The notes beneath the pieces were generated by a model. That model saw nothing but the letters and a program-made list of their open reading frames with translations, searched no databases and was not told the DNA's origin. From Deltaproteobacteria bacterium YD0425bin51 (GTDB lineage Bacteria; Desulfobacterota; Desulfobacteria; Desulfobacterales; YD0425bin51): a DNA stretch of 34,901 nt. The translations under genes and the position numbers were made by a program. How positions within the stretch are numbered: the first letter of the stretch is position 1; each line of letters begins with the position of its first letter. Positions 1 to 8,747 of the stretch are shown in pieces. The stretch covers positions 1 to 34,901 of the forward strand of contig PDZS01000050.1 of NCBI GenBank assembly GCA_002753225.1. The letters are read 5' to 3'.

Positions 1-1
1 A

Positions 2-1111
2 ATATTATTAATTTTATCTATTTTAATATCAGGCTGTTCAAATAACGATGCATTGGGCAAACCCAAAGTTGAGGATTCCCGTAAAAAAAAGGTAGTACCT
101 GTAAATATAAGTATTTCAGAAAAAAAAGATGTACCTTTACAAATAAAAGCTGTTGGAAATGTCAGAGCTTATAGTACTTTATCTGTTATTCCTCAGGTTA
201 ATGGTGAGCTATTAAGTGTTCATTTTAAAGAAGGGGATAATATTAAAGAAGGGGATTTATTGTTTACCATTAATCCTGCACCATTTAAAACCAAACTAAA
301 TCAAGCTGAAGCAAACCTAGCTAAAGATATGGCTCTATTAGAAAATGCCAGAAAACAAGTTAACAGATACTCTTCAATTGCAAAAAAAGGTTTTGTTGCT
401 GAAGAGCAGTATGACAAGATTCTTACAGATATGGCTGTCTTAGAAGCTTCTGTAAAATCAGATAAAGCTTCTATTGAAAATGCAAAGATTGATCTTGAGT
501 ATTGTTCTATAAAATCAAAAATAGATGGAGTTTCTGGAGACATTAAAATAAATAAGGGGAATATTGTTAAATCAAACGGTAATGAACCATTAGTTATTAT
601 TAATAAAATTGAACCAATTGATGTGGTTTTTTCTATTCCTGAGAAAAATGTGCAAGAGATAAGGCAATACATGTCTTTAGGGAAACTTAAAGTGTCAGCA
701 TCCATTCCATCAGGAAAAATTAATGCCTCAAGTGGTGAGCTTGTTTTTATGGATAATGCAGTTGATTCAAACACTGGGACAATTCAGTTAAAAGCAACTT
801 TTCCCAACAAAGATAGAATGATGTGGCCTGGGCAATTTGTTCAAGTTGTAGTAACCCTTACTAATCAGGCTAATGCTACTGTAATACCATTTCAAGCAGT
901 ACAAACTGGACAACTAGGGCAATATGTCTTTGTTGTAAAACCTGATATGACTGTTGATTATAGATCTGTTACAGTAGAAAGGACAATAGGTGATGTTGCA
1001 GTTATTTCAAAAGGTGTATCTTCAGGAGAAAAAGTAGTTACTGATGGACACATGAAACTTACTCCAGGCTCTAATGTTAAAATCATTGAAGGCTCTGCAA
1101 AAAAATCATGA
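2..1111 (+). CDS. RND efflux periplasmic adaptor, lipoprotein type (5' partial)
   Basis: This is the membrane-fusion (HlyD/MFP) subunit that links an RND pump to an outer-membrane channel. The frame is open to the left edge, so the true start lies outside the window. The first visible residues form a hydrophobic stretch ending in I-S-G-C (Cys at bases 35-37), a good lipobox, so the protein is probably lipid-anchored and the TTG at 53 is not the start. Next come a lipoyl/barrel-sandwich half (around VIPQVNGELLSVHFKEGDNI), an alpha-helical hairpin rich in Ala, Lys and Glu, a second lipoyl half (CSIKSKIDGVSGDIKINKG) and beta-barrel and membrane-proximal domains ending near LTPGSNVKI. The TGA stop overlaps the ATG of the pump gene, so the two are translationally coupled. 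The MdtA/MexA-like family call is firm; the substrate cannot be deduced. Confidence 0.93.
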   Translation: MLLILSILISGCSNNDALGKPKVEDSRKKKVVPVNISISEKKDVPLQIKAVGNVRAYSTLSVIPQVNGELLSVHFKEGDNIKEGDLLFTINPAPFKTKLNQAEANLAKDMALLENARKQVNRYSSIAKKGFVAEEQYDKILTDMAVLEASVKSDKASIENAKIDLEYCSIKSKIDGVSGDIKINKGNIVKSNGNEPLVIINKIEPIDVVFSIPEKNVQEIRQYMSLGKLKVSASIPSGKINASSGELVFMDNAVDSNTGTIQLKATFPNKDRMMWPGQFVQVVVTLTNQANATVIPFQAVQTGQLGQYVFVVKPDMTVDYRSVTVERTIGDVAVISKGVSSGEKVVTDGHMKLTPGSNVKIIEGSAKKS

Positions 1112-4100
1112 ATATCTCTATTGTTTTCATAAAAAGGCCAGTAATGACAACACTTCTCATGATGGGAATTTTAGTTTTTGGCATCATGGGATATCAGCTT
1201 TTGCCAGTAAGTGAGCTTCCAAATGTTGATTTTCCGACAATTCAAGTAACAGCAAATCTACCAGGCGCTAGCCCTGAAACTATGGCAGCGGCAGTTGCAA
1301 CGCCTCTAGAGCGTGAATTTTCAACAATAGCTGGCTTAGATTCAATTTCATCTTCTAGTTCCATGGGGCAAACCCAAATAACTTTACAATTTGCAATGGA
1401 TCGTGACATAGATGCAGTTGCACAAGACGTCCAGACTGCTATTGGGAAAATTCAGAGGAATTTACCAGCAGATATGCCGTCTCCCCCATCTTATCGTAAA
1501 GTAAACCCAGGGGATCAGCCTATTTTATATCTCACTCTAAGTTCTAAAATACTTCAGCTTTCAACAGTGAATGAATATGCAGATACGCTTCTTGCCCAGC
1601 GTATTTCTATGGTAAAGGGGGTTGCCCAAGTTAATATTTATGGTTCACAAAAATATGCAGTCCGAATTTTACTTAAACCTAATTCTTTAACAGCTATGGG
1701 TATTGGCATAGAAGAAGTGGGAAAAGTGGTTGACAGCAGTAATGTAAATATCCCTACTGGAATAATGTATGGCAAATATAAGGCTTTTACAATACAGGCA
1801 ACAGGTCAGCTTAACAGGGCTGAAAATTATAAACCTGTTATTGTAGCATACAGAAATGGTTCACCTATACGTCTTGAAGATATAGCTACTGTCCTTGATA
1901 GTGTAGAAAATGATAAAACAGCAGCATGGTATAATAATAGTTCTGAAAGCACACGCGCTTTTATTCTTGCAATTCAGCGTCAGCCTGGAACAAACACTGT
2001 TTCTGTTGCTGATGACATAAAAAAACTTTTGCCTGCATTTAGATCCCAATTACCAGCTTCAATGGATCTCAATATTCTTTTTGATAGGTCCAAAACCATA
2101 AGAGAATCTGTAGAAGATGTTAAGTTTACACTATATTTAAGCATAGGACTTGTAATTATTGTTATCTTTCTATTTTTAAGAAATATTTCAGCAACTATTA
2201 TTCCGGCTCTTGCTCTTCCAATATCAATAATAGGAACTTTTGGGCTGATGCATCTTTTTGATTACAGCTTAGACAACTTATCTTTAATGGCTTTAACTTT
2301 AAGCGTTGGATTTGTGGTTGATGATGCAATTGTAATGTTAGAAAATATTGTGCGCCATATGGAAATGGGAAAAAGCAGATTTCAGGCTGCTATTGATGGT
2401 TCAAAGGAAATAGGATTTACTATTCTTTCAATGACAGTTTCACTTGTTGCTGTTTTTATTCCAATTCTCTTTATGGGTGGCATTATGGGTCGATTATTCC
2501 ATGAGTTTGCAATGGTTATTACTATTGCAATTTTAATGTCAGGGCTTGTTTCTTTGACCCTTTCACCTATGCTTAGCAGCCGCTTTTTAAAACATACTGA
2601 CCCTTTAAAGGCTGGCTGGTTTTATAGAACTTCAGAATATTTTTTTAATGGTATGCTTAAACTTTATGATTTAAGCCTGAAGTGGGTACTAAAACACAAA
2701 GCTGTTACAATGCTTTTATCCATTTTACTATTGGCTGCAACTGTGCATCTATTTAAAATTGTTCCAAAAGATTTTATACCAAGTCAAGATACTGAACAAG
2801 TTTCAGCATCAACTGAATCTGCTCAAGGCACATCTTTTGAGTCTATGGTTTCATATCAAAAAAAAGTAGCTGAAATCTTACAAAAAGATCCATCAGTTGA
2901 TGCTTTTATGTCTTCTGTAGGAGCAGGAGGACCTACTGGCACAGGAAATGCTGGAAGAATGTTCATTCATCTAAAACCCAAGCATCAACGTAAAGATAAT
3001 GTAGATGAATTTATTCAAAAACTTAGACCCAAATTAAACAGTGTGCCGGGAATTAATACTTATATGCAGAATCCTCCTGTAATAAATATTGGGGGACGTG
3101 TAAGCAAAGGACTTTATCAATATACACTTCAAGGGACAGATATAAAAGAACTATATGAATTTGCGCCATTGGTTGAGTTGAAGTTAAACTCTCTTCCAAT
3201 ATTACAAGATGTTACAACAGATCTTCAAATTACAAATCCCCAGGTTGTAGTAGATATTGACCGAGACAGAGCTTTTGCTCTTGGAATTACAGCAGGACAA
3301 ATTGAAACTGCTCTTAATAATGCATACAGTTCTCGACAAATTTCATCTATTTATACTTCAACAAATCAATATAAAGTTATACTAGGACTTGAACCAGAAT
3401 TTCAGACAGACCCGTCTATGCTGTCTTTAATATATATACGTTCAAACAATGGTAAATTAGTCCCAATTGAAAGCGTTTCTAGGGTATATCAAAATATTGG
3501 ACCTTTGACAGTTAATCATACAGGCCAATTTCCTTCTGTTACAATATCATTCAATTTAAAATTAGGAACTGGGTTGGGTGAGGCTGTTACACAAATTGAA
3601 AAAGCAGTACGCGAAATAGGTCTTCCCAGTACCATAAATGCTAATTTTCAAGGTACTGCTCAGCAATTTGCAGCATCAATGAAAGGTCTATGGTTTCTTT
3701 TAGTTATGGCTATACTGGTTATCTATATTGTACTTGGCGTACTTTATGAGAGTTTTGTTCACCCTATTACTATTTTATCTGGCCTTCCGGCTGCAGGTGT
3801 TGGGGCATTAGTAACTCTTCTGATTTTTAAAGTAGATTTAAGTATTTATTCATTTGTCGGAATTATAATGCTGATTGGAATCGTAAAGAAAAATGCAATT
3901 ATGATGATTGATTTTGCTTTGAGCGCTCAACGTGAAGAAGGAAAAACTCCAGCACAGGCAATCTATGAAGGATGTATTCTTAGATTCAGACCAATAATGA
4001 TGACAACAATGTCAGCTCTTGTTGGAACTTTGCCTATAGCGTTAGGTTTTGGGGCAGGGGCAGAAGCTAGAAGACCTCTTGGGCTTGCAGTAGTTGGAGG

Positions 4101-4197
4101 ACTCTTACTATCTCAACTTCTAACATTATATATTACCCCTGTTTTTTATCTTTATTTGGAGTCAATGAAGCGTACATCCCCAAAATTAAGCGAATAA
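1108..4197 (+). CDS. RND efflux inner-membrane transporter (HAE-1 family, MdtB/MuxB-like)
   Basis: A proton-driven multidrug-type RND pump of 1029 residues, the normal length for the family. It starts in a 4-base ATGA overlap with the adaptor. The N-terminus has the usual FIKRPVMTTLLMM helix and the porter motif LPVSELPNVDFPTI. The proton-relay aspartates are present in TM4 (GFVVDDAIVMLENI, D405/D406), and the TM10 lysine is seen in GIVKKNAIMMIDFA (about K928). The tail GAGAEARRPLGLAVVGG is typical of HAE-1 pumps, and two halves of six helices with large periplasmic loops can be traced. The 3' end overlaps the convergent AlbA_2 gene by 12 bases. No outer-membrane factor is visible; it may lie to the left. 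Drug or metabolite specificity is unknown. Confidence 0.96.
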   Translation: MNISIVFIKRPVMTTLLMMGILVFGIMGYQLLPVSELPNVDFPTIQVTANLPGASPETMAAAVATPLEREFSTIAGLDSISSSSSMGQTQITLQFAMDRDIDAVAQDVQTAIGKIQRNLPADMPSPPSYRKVNPGDQPILYLTLSSKILQLSTVNEYADTLLAQRISMVKGVAQVNIYGSQKYAVRILLKPNSLTAMGIGIEEVGKVVDSSNVNIPTGIMYGKYKAFTIQATGQLNRAENYKPVIVAYRNGSPIRLEDIATVLDSVENDKTAAWYNNSSESTRAFILAIQRQPGTNTVSVADDIKKLLPAFRSQLPASMDLNILFDRSKTIRESVEDVKFTLYLSIGLVIIVIFLFLRNISATIIPALALPISIIGTFGLMHLFDYSLDNLSLMALTLSVGFVVDDAIVMLENIVRHMEMGKSRFQAAIDGSKEIGFTILSMTVSLVAVFIPILFMGGIMGRLFHEFAMVITIAILMSGLVSLTLSPMLSSRFLKHTDPLKAGWFYRTSEYFFNGMLKLYDLSLKWVLKHKAVTMLLSILLLAATVHLFKIVPKDFIPSQDTEQVSASTESAQGTSFESMVSYQKKVAEILQKDPSVDAFMSSVGAGGPTGTGNAGRMFIHLKPKHQRKDNVDEFIQKLRPKLNSVPGINTYMQNPPVINIGGRVSKGLYQYTLQGTDIKELYEFAPLVELKLNSLPILQDVTTDLQITNPQVVVDIDRDRAFALGITAGQIETALNNAYSSRQISSIYTSTNQYKVILGLEPEFQTDPSMLSLIYIRSNNGKLVPIESVSRVYQNIGPLTVNHTGQFPSVTISFNLKLGTGLGEAVTQIEKAVREIGLPSTINANFQGTAQQFAASMKGLWFLLVMAILVIYIVLGVLYESFVHPITILSGLPAAGVGALVTLLIFKVDLSIYSFVGIIMLIGIVKKNAIMMIDFALSAQREEGKTPAQAIYEGCILRFRPIMMTTMSALVGTLPIALGFGAGAEARRPLGLAVVGGLLLSQLLTLYITPVFYLYLESMKRTSPKLSE

Positions 4198-5175
4198 AGT
4201 CAACCGCAAAGATTCTCCTCTAATTTCAAACATAGGCTCTTTGCCATTATGTTTAAGCATTCCTCTGATAATTTTACGAGAAACTCCTCTGCCGCTTCCT
4301 TCAATGAAATTCATATCCCGAAGATAATTCACAAGCATCTGATTTCTGTGATAACGTGCTCCATTCTTCATTCTTTCAATCGTTATTGTATTAGGAAGTG
4401 TCCCGGGGCTTTCAATCTCAAGTCTATCTGGGAATAACCACATCCCAATATTTGTTCCGCCTATAGTATAATCTCTATGAGCAAGTGCATTAACAATTGC
4501 TTCTCTCAATACTTCCGGAGGATAAATATATTCAACAACTCTTTGCACCCCTTCAATTTTTTCTTTTGATCTTGCCCTTAAAATAAAATCAACTGACAGG
4601 TCAATTATTCCGTGTTCTATAATTTCACCTGCATCGCTTCTTAAAGAAAGCAAAGAACCGTTTATTTCTTTCCTGTAAATACCTGCAACATCAGCGTTAG
4701 AATTATCATATTCAACAGCGCTAACTCCGCTTTGAGGAACCAATAATTTAATTCTGTCTTTTCTCCCAAATAAAAGCAATCCTGCTAAAGTACAATTAAC
4801 TGTTCCAAGTTCGTCTGAAAGAAGTTGATTATCAAGTAAAAGCTTCTCCCAATCAGCTTTTTTTGATATATATGCGTCTTCATTTTTTTCATCATATTCA
4901 ATCCCCCGAACCCTTTTAAAATATTCAATTAATAATTTTTCGTTTAAATCCTGAAGCTTTGAACGCGAAACAGGAGTTGCTTCAAAATGAACAAGCCCTG
5001 AACTTTGAAATAATCTTCTAAGTTCTTCAAGAAGAAGTTTCCCTCCTTTTGCATTGGCAAAACTTACTACATATTCGGCAATGGTTTCAGCTTTTATGTC
5101 TGATGTATCTGCTTTAAATTCAACAAAACTTGATTCTCCTTTGGCTATGAGGTCAAGAAGTTCGATCTTATCCAT
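4186..5175 (-). CDS. AlbA_2/Schlafen-type ATP-binding protein with internal deletion
   Basis: A predicted transcriptional-regulator-like protein of the AlbA_2 plus HATPase_c_4 family. The N-terminus shows the AlbA_2 opening (ESSFVEFKAD, then SFANAKGGKLLL), but the sequence jumps straight from GGKLLL to EELRRLFQSSG, which normally follows the end of that domain. The second half of AlbA_2, roughly 70-80 residues including the usual GV-D turn and the R-V-G strand, appears to be missing in frame. The GHKL-like C-terminal half looks intact (LREAIVNALAHRDYTIGG, then DRLEIESPGTLPNTI). The length of 329 residues is short for a family usually near 400 or more. A good promoter (TTGACA, 16 bases, AATAAT) lies upstream. 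The protein may be a functional variant or a decaying gene. Its role is not known. Confidence 0.8.
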   Translation of the reverse strand: MDKIELLDLIAKGESSFVEFKADTSDIKAETIAEYVVSFANAKGGKLLLEELRRLFQSSGLVHFEATPVSRSKLQDLNEKLLIEYFKRVRGIEYDEKNEDAYISKKADWEKLLLDNQLLSDELGTVNCTLAGLLLFGRKDRIKLLVPQSGVSAVEYDNSNADVAGIYRKEINGSLLSLRSDAGEIIEHGIIDLSVDFILRARSKEKIEGVQRVVEYIYPPEVLREAIVNALAHRDYTIGGTNIGMWLFPDRLEIESPGTLPNTITIERMKNGARYHRNQMLVNYLRDMNFIEGSGRGVSRKIIRGMLKHNGKEPMFEIRGESLRLTLFA

Positions 5176-5216
5176 AAATATATATCGCCTTTTTTATTTT
5201 GTTCTTTTTTCTATTT

Positions 5217-5244
5217 ATTATTTCTATAATCTCCTTGTTGTCAA
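5217..5244 (-). promoter_or_regulatory. Predicted sigma-70 promoter of the AlbA_2 gene
   Basis: On the minus strand a perfect TTGACA -35 box (5239-5244) is followed, after 16 bases, by AATAAT (5217-5222), five of six matches to the -10 consensus. It lies about 40 bases upstream of the gene's ATG. The call rests on motif matching only. Confidence 0.55.
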
Positions 5245-5264
5245 CTTTAAAATAAGAAATTTTC

Positions 5265-5293
5265 TTGACTTTAATTCTACCATTTGGTAGATA
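5265..5293 (+). promoter_or_regulatory. Predicted promoter of the tetR-fatty-acid operon
   Basis: TTGACT (5265-5270) and TAGATA (5288-5293) are spaced by 17 bases immediately upstream of the TetR-family gene. The left arm of the 12-bp inverted repeat at 5275-5286 lies inside the spacer, so a bound repressor would block RNA polymerase. The -10 box is imperfect. Confidence 0.45.
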
Positions 5294-5314
5294 TTTATAT
5301 ATCAAATGGTAGAA
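5275..5314. promoter_or_regulatory. Predicted TetR-family operator (12-bp inverted repeat)
   Basis: TTCTACCATTTG at 5275-5286 is exactly the reverse complement of CAAATGGTAGAA at 5303-5314, with a 16-base AT-rich spacer. The left arm also extends into a smaller 14-base near-palindrome, CTACCATTTGGTAG (5277-5290). The element overlaps the predicted promoter and ends 4 bases before the GTG of the regulator. That position is typical of an autoregulated TetR/AcrR operator that also controls the downstream fatty-acid genes. The regulator assignment is an inference from position. Confidence 0.65.
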
Positions 5315-5318
5315 ACGG

Positions 5319-5924
5319 GTGAACAGAATGACAAAAGAACATATTCTTGAAGAAGCAATCAGATTATTTAGCATAAACGGGTTTGATGGAACATCAATTC
5401 AATCTATTGCTGATGCAGTCGGGATAAAAAAACAATCTTTGCTTTATTACTTTGGGTCAAAAGAGGATTTGAGGGAGGAGATATATAAAAATGTTATAAG
5501 CCACTGGAAAGAAAAACTTCCTAAATTACTTGCTACTAAATCAGGTGGATATGGAAGGTTTACTTCGATCATTGAATCTCTTATAACATTTTTGCTTGAG
5601 GATAAAAACCGCACGCGTCTAATTATACGAGAAATTTTAGATAGACCTGATGCTGTTAGAAAGACTGCTAGTGAAAATCTTATGCCCTGGGTAATGATTA
5701 TTTCTGACTATATACGGATGGGTCAGGAAGCAGGAATCATTAAAGAAAGTGTTGATCCTGAGTCTTATATAACACAAGTAATAATGATGGCAATGGGAAC
5801 AGTGGCTATTGGAGGAGTTGTTACAGCTTTGGTAAAAACAAATGATAAAGTAAAAATTGAACCTATGATCAAAGAATTAGAAAGAATAGCAAGAGAATCT
5901 TTATTTAAGGAGAACAAATTATGA
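5319..5924 (+). CDS. TetR/AcrR-family transcriptional regulator of the fatty-acid operon
   Basis: A 201-residue one-domain repressor. The N-terminal helix-turn-helix matches TetR_N (residues 8-50: EEAIRLFSINGFDGTSIQSI, then ADAVGIKKQSLLYYFGSKED). The C-terminal ligand-binding half is variable, as usual. The start may be the GTG at 5319 or the ATG at 5328; neither has a strong ribosome site. The stop overlaps the ATG of the acyl-CoA dehydrogenase (ATGA at 5921), so the regulator is co-translated with its presumed targets. By analogy with FadR/PsrA-type TetR proteins the ligand is probably an acyl-CoA, but nothing in the sequence proves this. Confidence 0.92.
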   Translation: MNRMTKEHILEEAIRLFSINGFDGTSIQSIADAVGIKKQSLLYYFGSKEDLREEIYKNVISHWKEKLPKLLATKSGGYGRFTSIIESLITFLLEDKNRTRLIIREILDRPDAVRKTASENLMPWVMIISDYIRMGQEAGIIKESVDPESYITQVIMMAMGTVAIGGVVTALVKTNDKVKIEPMIKELERIARESLFKENKL

Positions 5925-7831
5925 GTACTAATTTTTTTAAAGACAACAATGACTTAAAATTTTACGTTGAAAAACAAATTGATTGGGAGCCTTTAATTGA
6001 GCTTACAGAGTATAAATATAAGAAAAAAGATGGTTTTAAAAATTCCAAAGAAGCATTAAATTTTTATAAAGGGGTCTTAGATTCCATAGGTGAATTTAGT
6101 GCAAAAGAAGTCTCCCCTCTTGCTTCCCAGATTGATCTTGAGCATCCTTATTTAGAAAATGGAGTAGTAAAATTTCCTCAGGTATTAGAAAATATCTTTA
6201 ATAAAATCAAAAAACTTGAACTTTACGGCATGTGTCTTCCAACTGAAGTAGGTGGTATGAACTGCCCTTTTCTAGTTTTTATGCTCTCTAATGAAATTTT
6301 TGCAAGGGCAGATGTATCAGTTACAGCTCACTACGGCTTTCATGGCGGTATGGCTATGGCAATGCTCCTTTTTTCAATAATGGAAGGGACAACTACTTTT
6401 GATCCTAAAAAAATGGAGATTCAAAAAACACGCTTTCAGGATTACATAAAAGAAATAATAGACGGAGATGCATGGGGAAGCATGGATATCACAGAACCTG
6501 GTGCTGGAAGCGATATGGCGGCATTAACTACACAAGGGTATCAGGATGATAAAGGAAACTGGTTTGTTGATGGTCAAAAGATTTTTATAACCTCTGGTCA
6601 TGCCAAATATCATTTTGTGATTGCAAGAACTGAAAAAAGAGATTCTGATGATGCTTTTTCAGGTTTAAAAGGACTCTCTATGTTTTTAGTTCCAGCATTT
6701 GAAATAGATAAAAAGAAAAAGCGGACACATCTTGCAACTTTTGATGGCGTAGAAGATAAAATGGGACATCACGGATCAGCTACTGTATCCATAAATTTTA
6801 AAAAATCGCCTGCATATCTAATAGGTCAACGAGGAGATGGTTTTAAGCTTATGCTCCAAATCATGAATAACGCTAGAGTAGGAGTTGGATTTGAATCTCT
6901 TGGCATTTGTGAAGCAGCCTATAGAATGGCAAAAAGTTATGCTTCTAAAAGAGAAAGCATGGGTAAAACAATTGACCAGCATGAGATGATTGCTGATTAT
7001 TTGGATGAAATGTACTCAGATATTCAGGGAATTAGAGCTTTAGCAGTTCAGGGAGCCTATCATGAAGAAATGGCTCAGAAATTAAATTTAATGCTTAAAT
7101 TCATGCCGCCAGAAAAAGAATCAGAAAAAAAGGATATTGAAAAAAAACAAAAATACCATCAAGAAAGATCAAGGCATTTAACACCATTGCTTAAATATCT
7201 TGCTTCTGAAAAAGCAGTTGAAATTTCAAGGAGATGTATTCAAATTCATGGAGGTTATGGATATATTACAGAAATTGGAGCAGAAAAACTTTTAAGAGAC
7301 GCTATGGTTTTGCCGATTTATGAGGGGACAAGCCAGATACAATCGCTTATGTCCATGAAGGATAACCTCATGGGAATATTAAAAGATCCAAAAAAATTTT
7401 TAGAAAAAAATGCAGCAGCATATATCCAAACAATAAGAGCTCCTTCTCCTATATACAGACGTGTAGCAAAACTTCAGATTCTATCATATAAAGCTTTGCA
7501 GTTTTTAATGATTAAGCTTGCTGGCAAAAAATTTTCTGAAATGACTAAAAAACCTTTTTCAGAATGGGAATCTTTTTTCAAAGAATGGGATCCTAAAAAA
7601 GATTTCGCAATAGCTATGCTTCATGCTGAAAGATTAACCAGAATAATTGCAGACGTTGCCATTGTGGAATTACTTGCAAATCAGGCTCAAAAATTTCCTG
7701 AAAGAGAAGAAGTTTTATCCCGTTATTTAGAACGAGCTGAAAACAGGTGCAAATTTCTCTACAATGAAATAACCAAAACTGGAGCAGGCTTACTTGAAAG
7801 GCTTTCAGTAAAAGGGAAAATAAAAAATTAA
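5921..7831 (+). CDS. Acyl-CoA dehydrogenase, long FadE5/DmdC-like form
   Basis: An FAD-dependent dehydrogenase that introduces the trans-2 double bond in acyl-CoA. At 636 residues it belongs to the extended class (FadE5/DmdC-like), not the 380-residue short form. Visible features are the flavin-binding motif MDITEPGAGSDMAAL (188-202), GQKIFITSGHAKY (218-230), the RESMG segment near 344, IHGGYGYITE (442-451) and the catalytic-base motif PIYEGTSQIQ with E468. The last 150 residues form the extra C-terminal domain of this class. A Lys/Glu-rich insertion lies at about 396-415. It is the first enzyme of the TetR-controlled operon and overlaps the regulator by 4 bases. The substrate chain length cannot be told; the DmdC (methylmercaptopropionyl-CoA) role is possible but less likely next to a complete beta-oxidation set. 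Confidence 0.94.
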   Translation: MSTNFFKDNNDLKFYVEKQIDWEPLIELTEYKYKKKDGFKNSKEALNFYKGVLDSIGEFSAKEVSPLASQIDLEHPYLENGVVKFPQVLENIFNKIKKLELYGMCLPTEVGGMNCPFLVFMLSNEIFARADVSVTAHYGFHGGMAMAMLLFSIMEGTTTFDPKKMEIQKTRFQDYIKEIIDGDAWGSMDITEPGAGSDMAALTTQGYQDDKGNWFVDGQKIFITSGHAKYHFVIARTEKRDSDDAFSGLKGLSMFLVPAFEIDKKKKRTHLATFDGVEDKMGHHGSATVSINFKKSPAYLIGQRGDGFKLMLQIMNNARVGVGFESLGICEAAYRMAKSYASKRESMGKTIDQHEMIADYLDEMYSDIQGIRALAVQGAYHEEMAQKLNLMLKFMPPEKESEKKDIEKKQKYHQERSRHLTPLLKYLASEKAVEISRRCIQIHGGYGYITEIGAEKLLRDAMVLPIYEGTSQIQSLMSMKDNLMGILKDPKKFLEKNAAAYIQTIRAPSPIYRRVAKLQILSYKALQFLMIKLAGKKFSEMTKKPFSEWESFFKEWDPKKDFAIAMLHAERLTRIIADVAIVELLANQAQKFPEREEVLSRYLERAENRCKFLYNEITKTGAGLLERLSVKGKIKN

Positions 7832-7856
7832 AACGTATATTATAGGAGAAAAAATA

Positions 7857-8744
7857 ATGGGAGTTTCACCTCTACATATATTTAGGCAAGGCTCAAGCAT
7901 TATGGCTCTTTTAAATATTGCAGTTTCAAAAGGGAAAAATAAAGCTGAAAAAATAAAAACCCCTGGACCTGTTTTTGAAGAAATTGTATCAGCAAGGAAC
8001 CCTGACCTTATACGAGACTATATTATACATACAGGAGGAGATATGAATTGGTATAAAGGAGTTATTCCCTACCATATGTTTCCTCAATGGGGGTTTCCTT
8101 TGCTTGCTAAAACTCTGTATGATTTGCCATATGATATTAGCCGCATTTTAAATGCAGGAGTTAAAATTGAAGTTTTTAATAAAATTCCTGCAAATGAAGA
8201 CTTGCATCTTAAAGCACGCTTAATTGACGTTGATGATAACGGCATGAGAGTAATATGCAAACAGAATCTTATTACAGGGACAAAATCTTCCCCAAATGCT
8301 TTGTCTAGCGAAGTCACAACAATTATTCCTCTTAAAAAACAAAAAAAGTCAGGAGAGAAAAAAGAAAAGCCTAAAATTCCTGACACAGCTCGTGAAATAG
8401 GAATACTTAATCTTTCTTCTAACATGGGTTTTGAATTTAGCCTTTTGACTGGTGATTTTAATCCTATCCACTGGTTAAAGCCATATGCAAATATTTCCGG
8501 GTTTTCAAACGTAATTTTGCATGGTTTTTCGACAATGGCAAGGGCTATAGAAGTTTTAAATGAAAGAGTTTTATGTGGAAACCCAATGCGGATGGAAACT
8601 GTAGAAGTTAAATTTATAAAGCCTGTAACCCTTCCATCTGTTGTTAAAATTTATATTACTGATGAATGTGACATATTTGTTGGCAAAGCAAAGACCGGTG
8701 AGGCTTATATTGTTGGCAGATATGGTCTAAAAAAGGAGGTTTAA
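7857..8744 (+). CDS. MaoC-like (R)-specific enoyl-CoA hydratase
   Basis: A double hot-dog protein of 295 residues. The C-terminal half carries the hydratase-2 motif LLTGDFNPIHWLKPYA, with catalytic D200 and H205, followed by ILHGFSTMARA. The N-terminal half is a degenerate hot dog, as in the mycobacterial HtdX/HtdZ enzymes. A Lys-rich linker (160-173) joins the halves. The start is supported by TAGGAG about 8 bases upstream. It would hydrate trans-2-enoyl-CoA to (R)-3-hydroxyacyl-CoA, feeding the FabG-type reductase encoded 3 bases downstream. The motif is clear; direction and chain length are inferred. Confidence 0.86.
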   Translation: MGVSPLHIFRQGSSIMALLNIAVSKGKNKAEKIKTPGPVFEEIVSARNPDLIRDYIIHTGGDMNWYKGVIPYHMFPQWGFPLLAKTLYDLPYDISRILNAGVKIEVFNKIPANEDLHLKARLIDVDDNGMRVICKQNLITGTKSSPNALSSEVTTIIPLKKQKKSGEKKEKPKIPDTAREIGILNLSSNMGFEFSLLTGDFNPIHWLKPYANISGFSNVILHGFSTMARAIEVLNERVLCGNPMRMETVEVKFIKPVTLPSVVKIYITDECDIFVGKAKTGEAYIVGRYGLKKEV

Positions 8745-8747
8745 TAT

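Noticed and set aside
53..55. TTG as the start of the efflux adaptor
   Set aside because: The frame continues upstream with a lipoprotein signal sequence ending in ISGC, so the real start lies left of the window.
301..774. 157-codon minus-strand frame opposite the efflux adaptor
   Set aside because: Shadow of the adaptor's coding strand, with no ribosome site or family resemblance.
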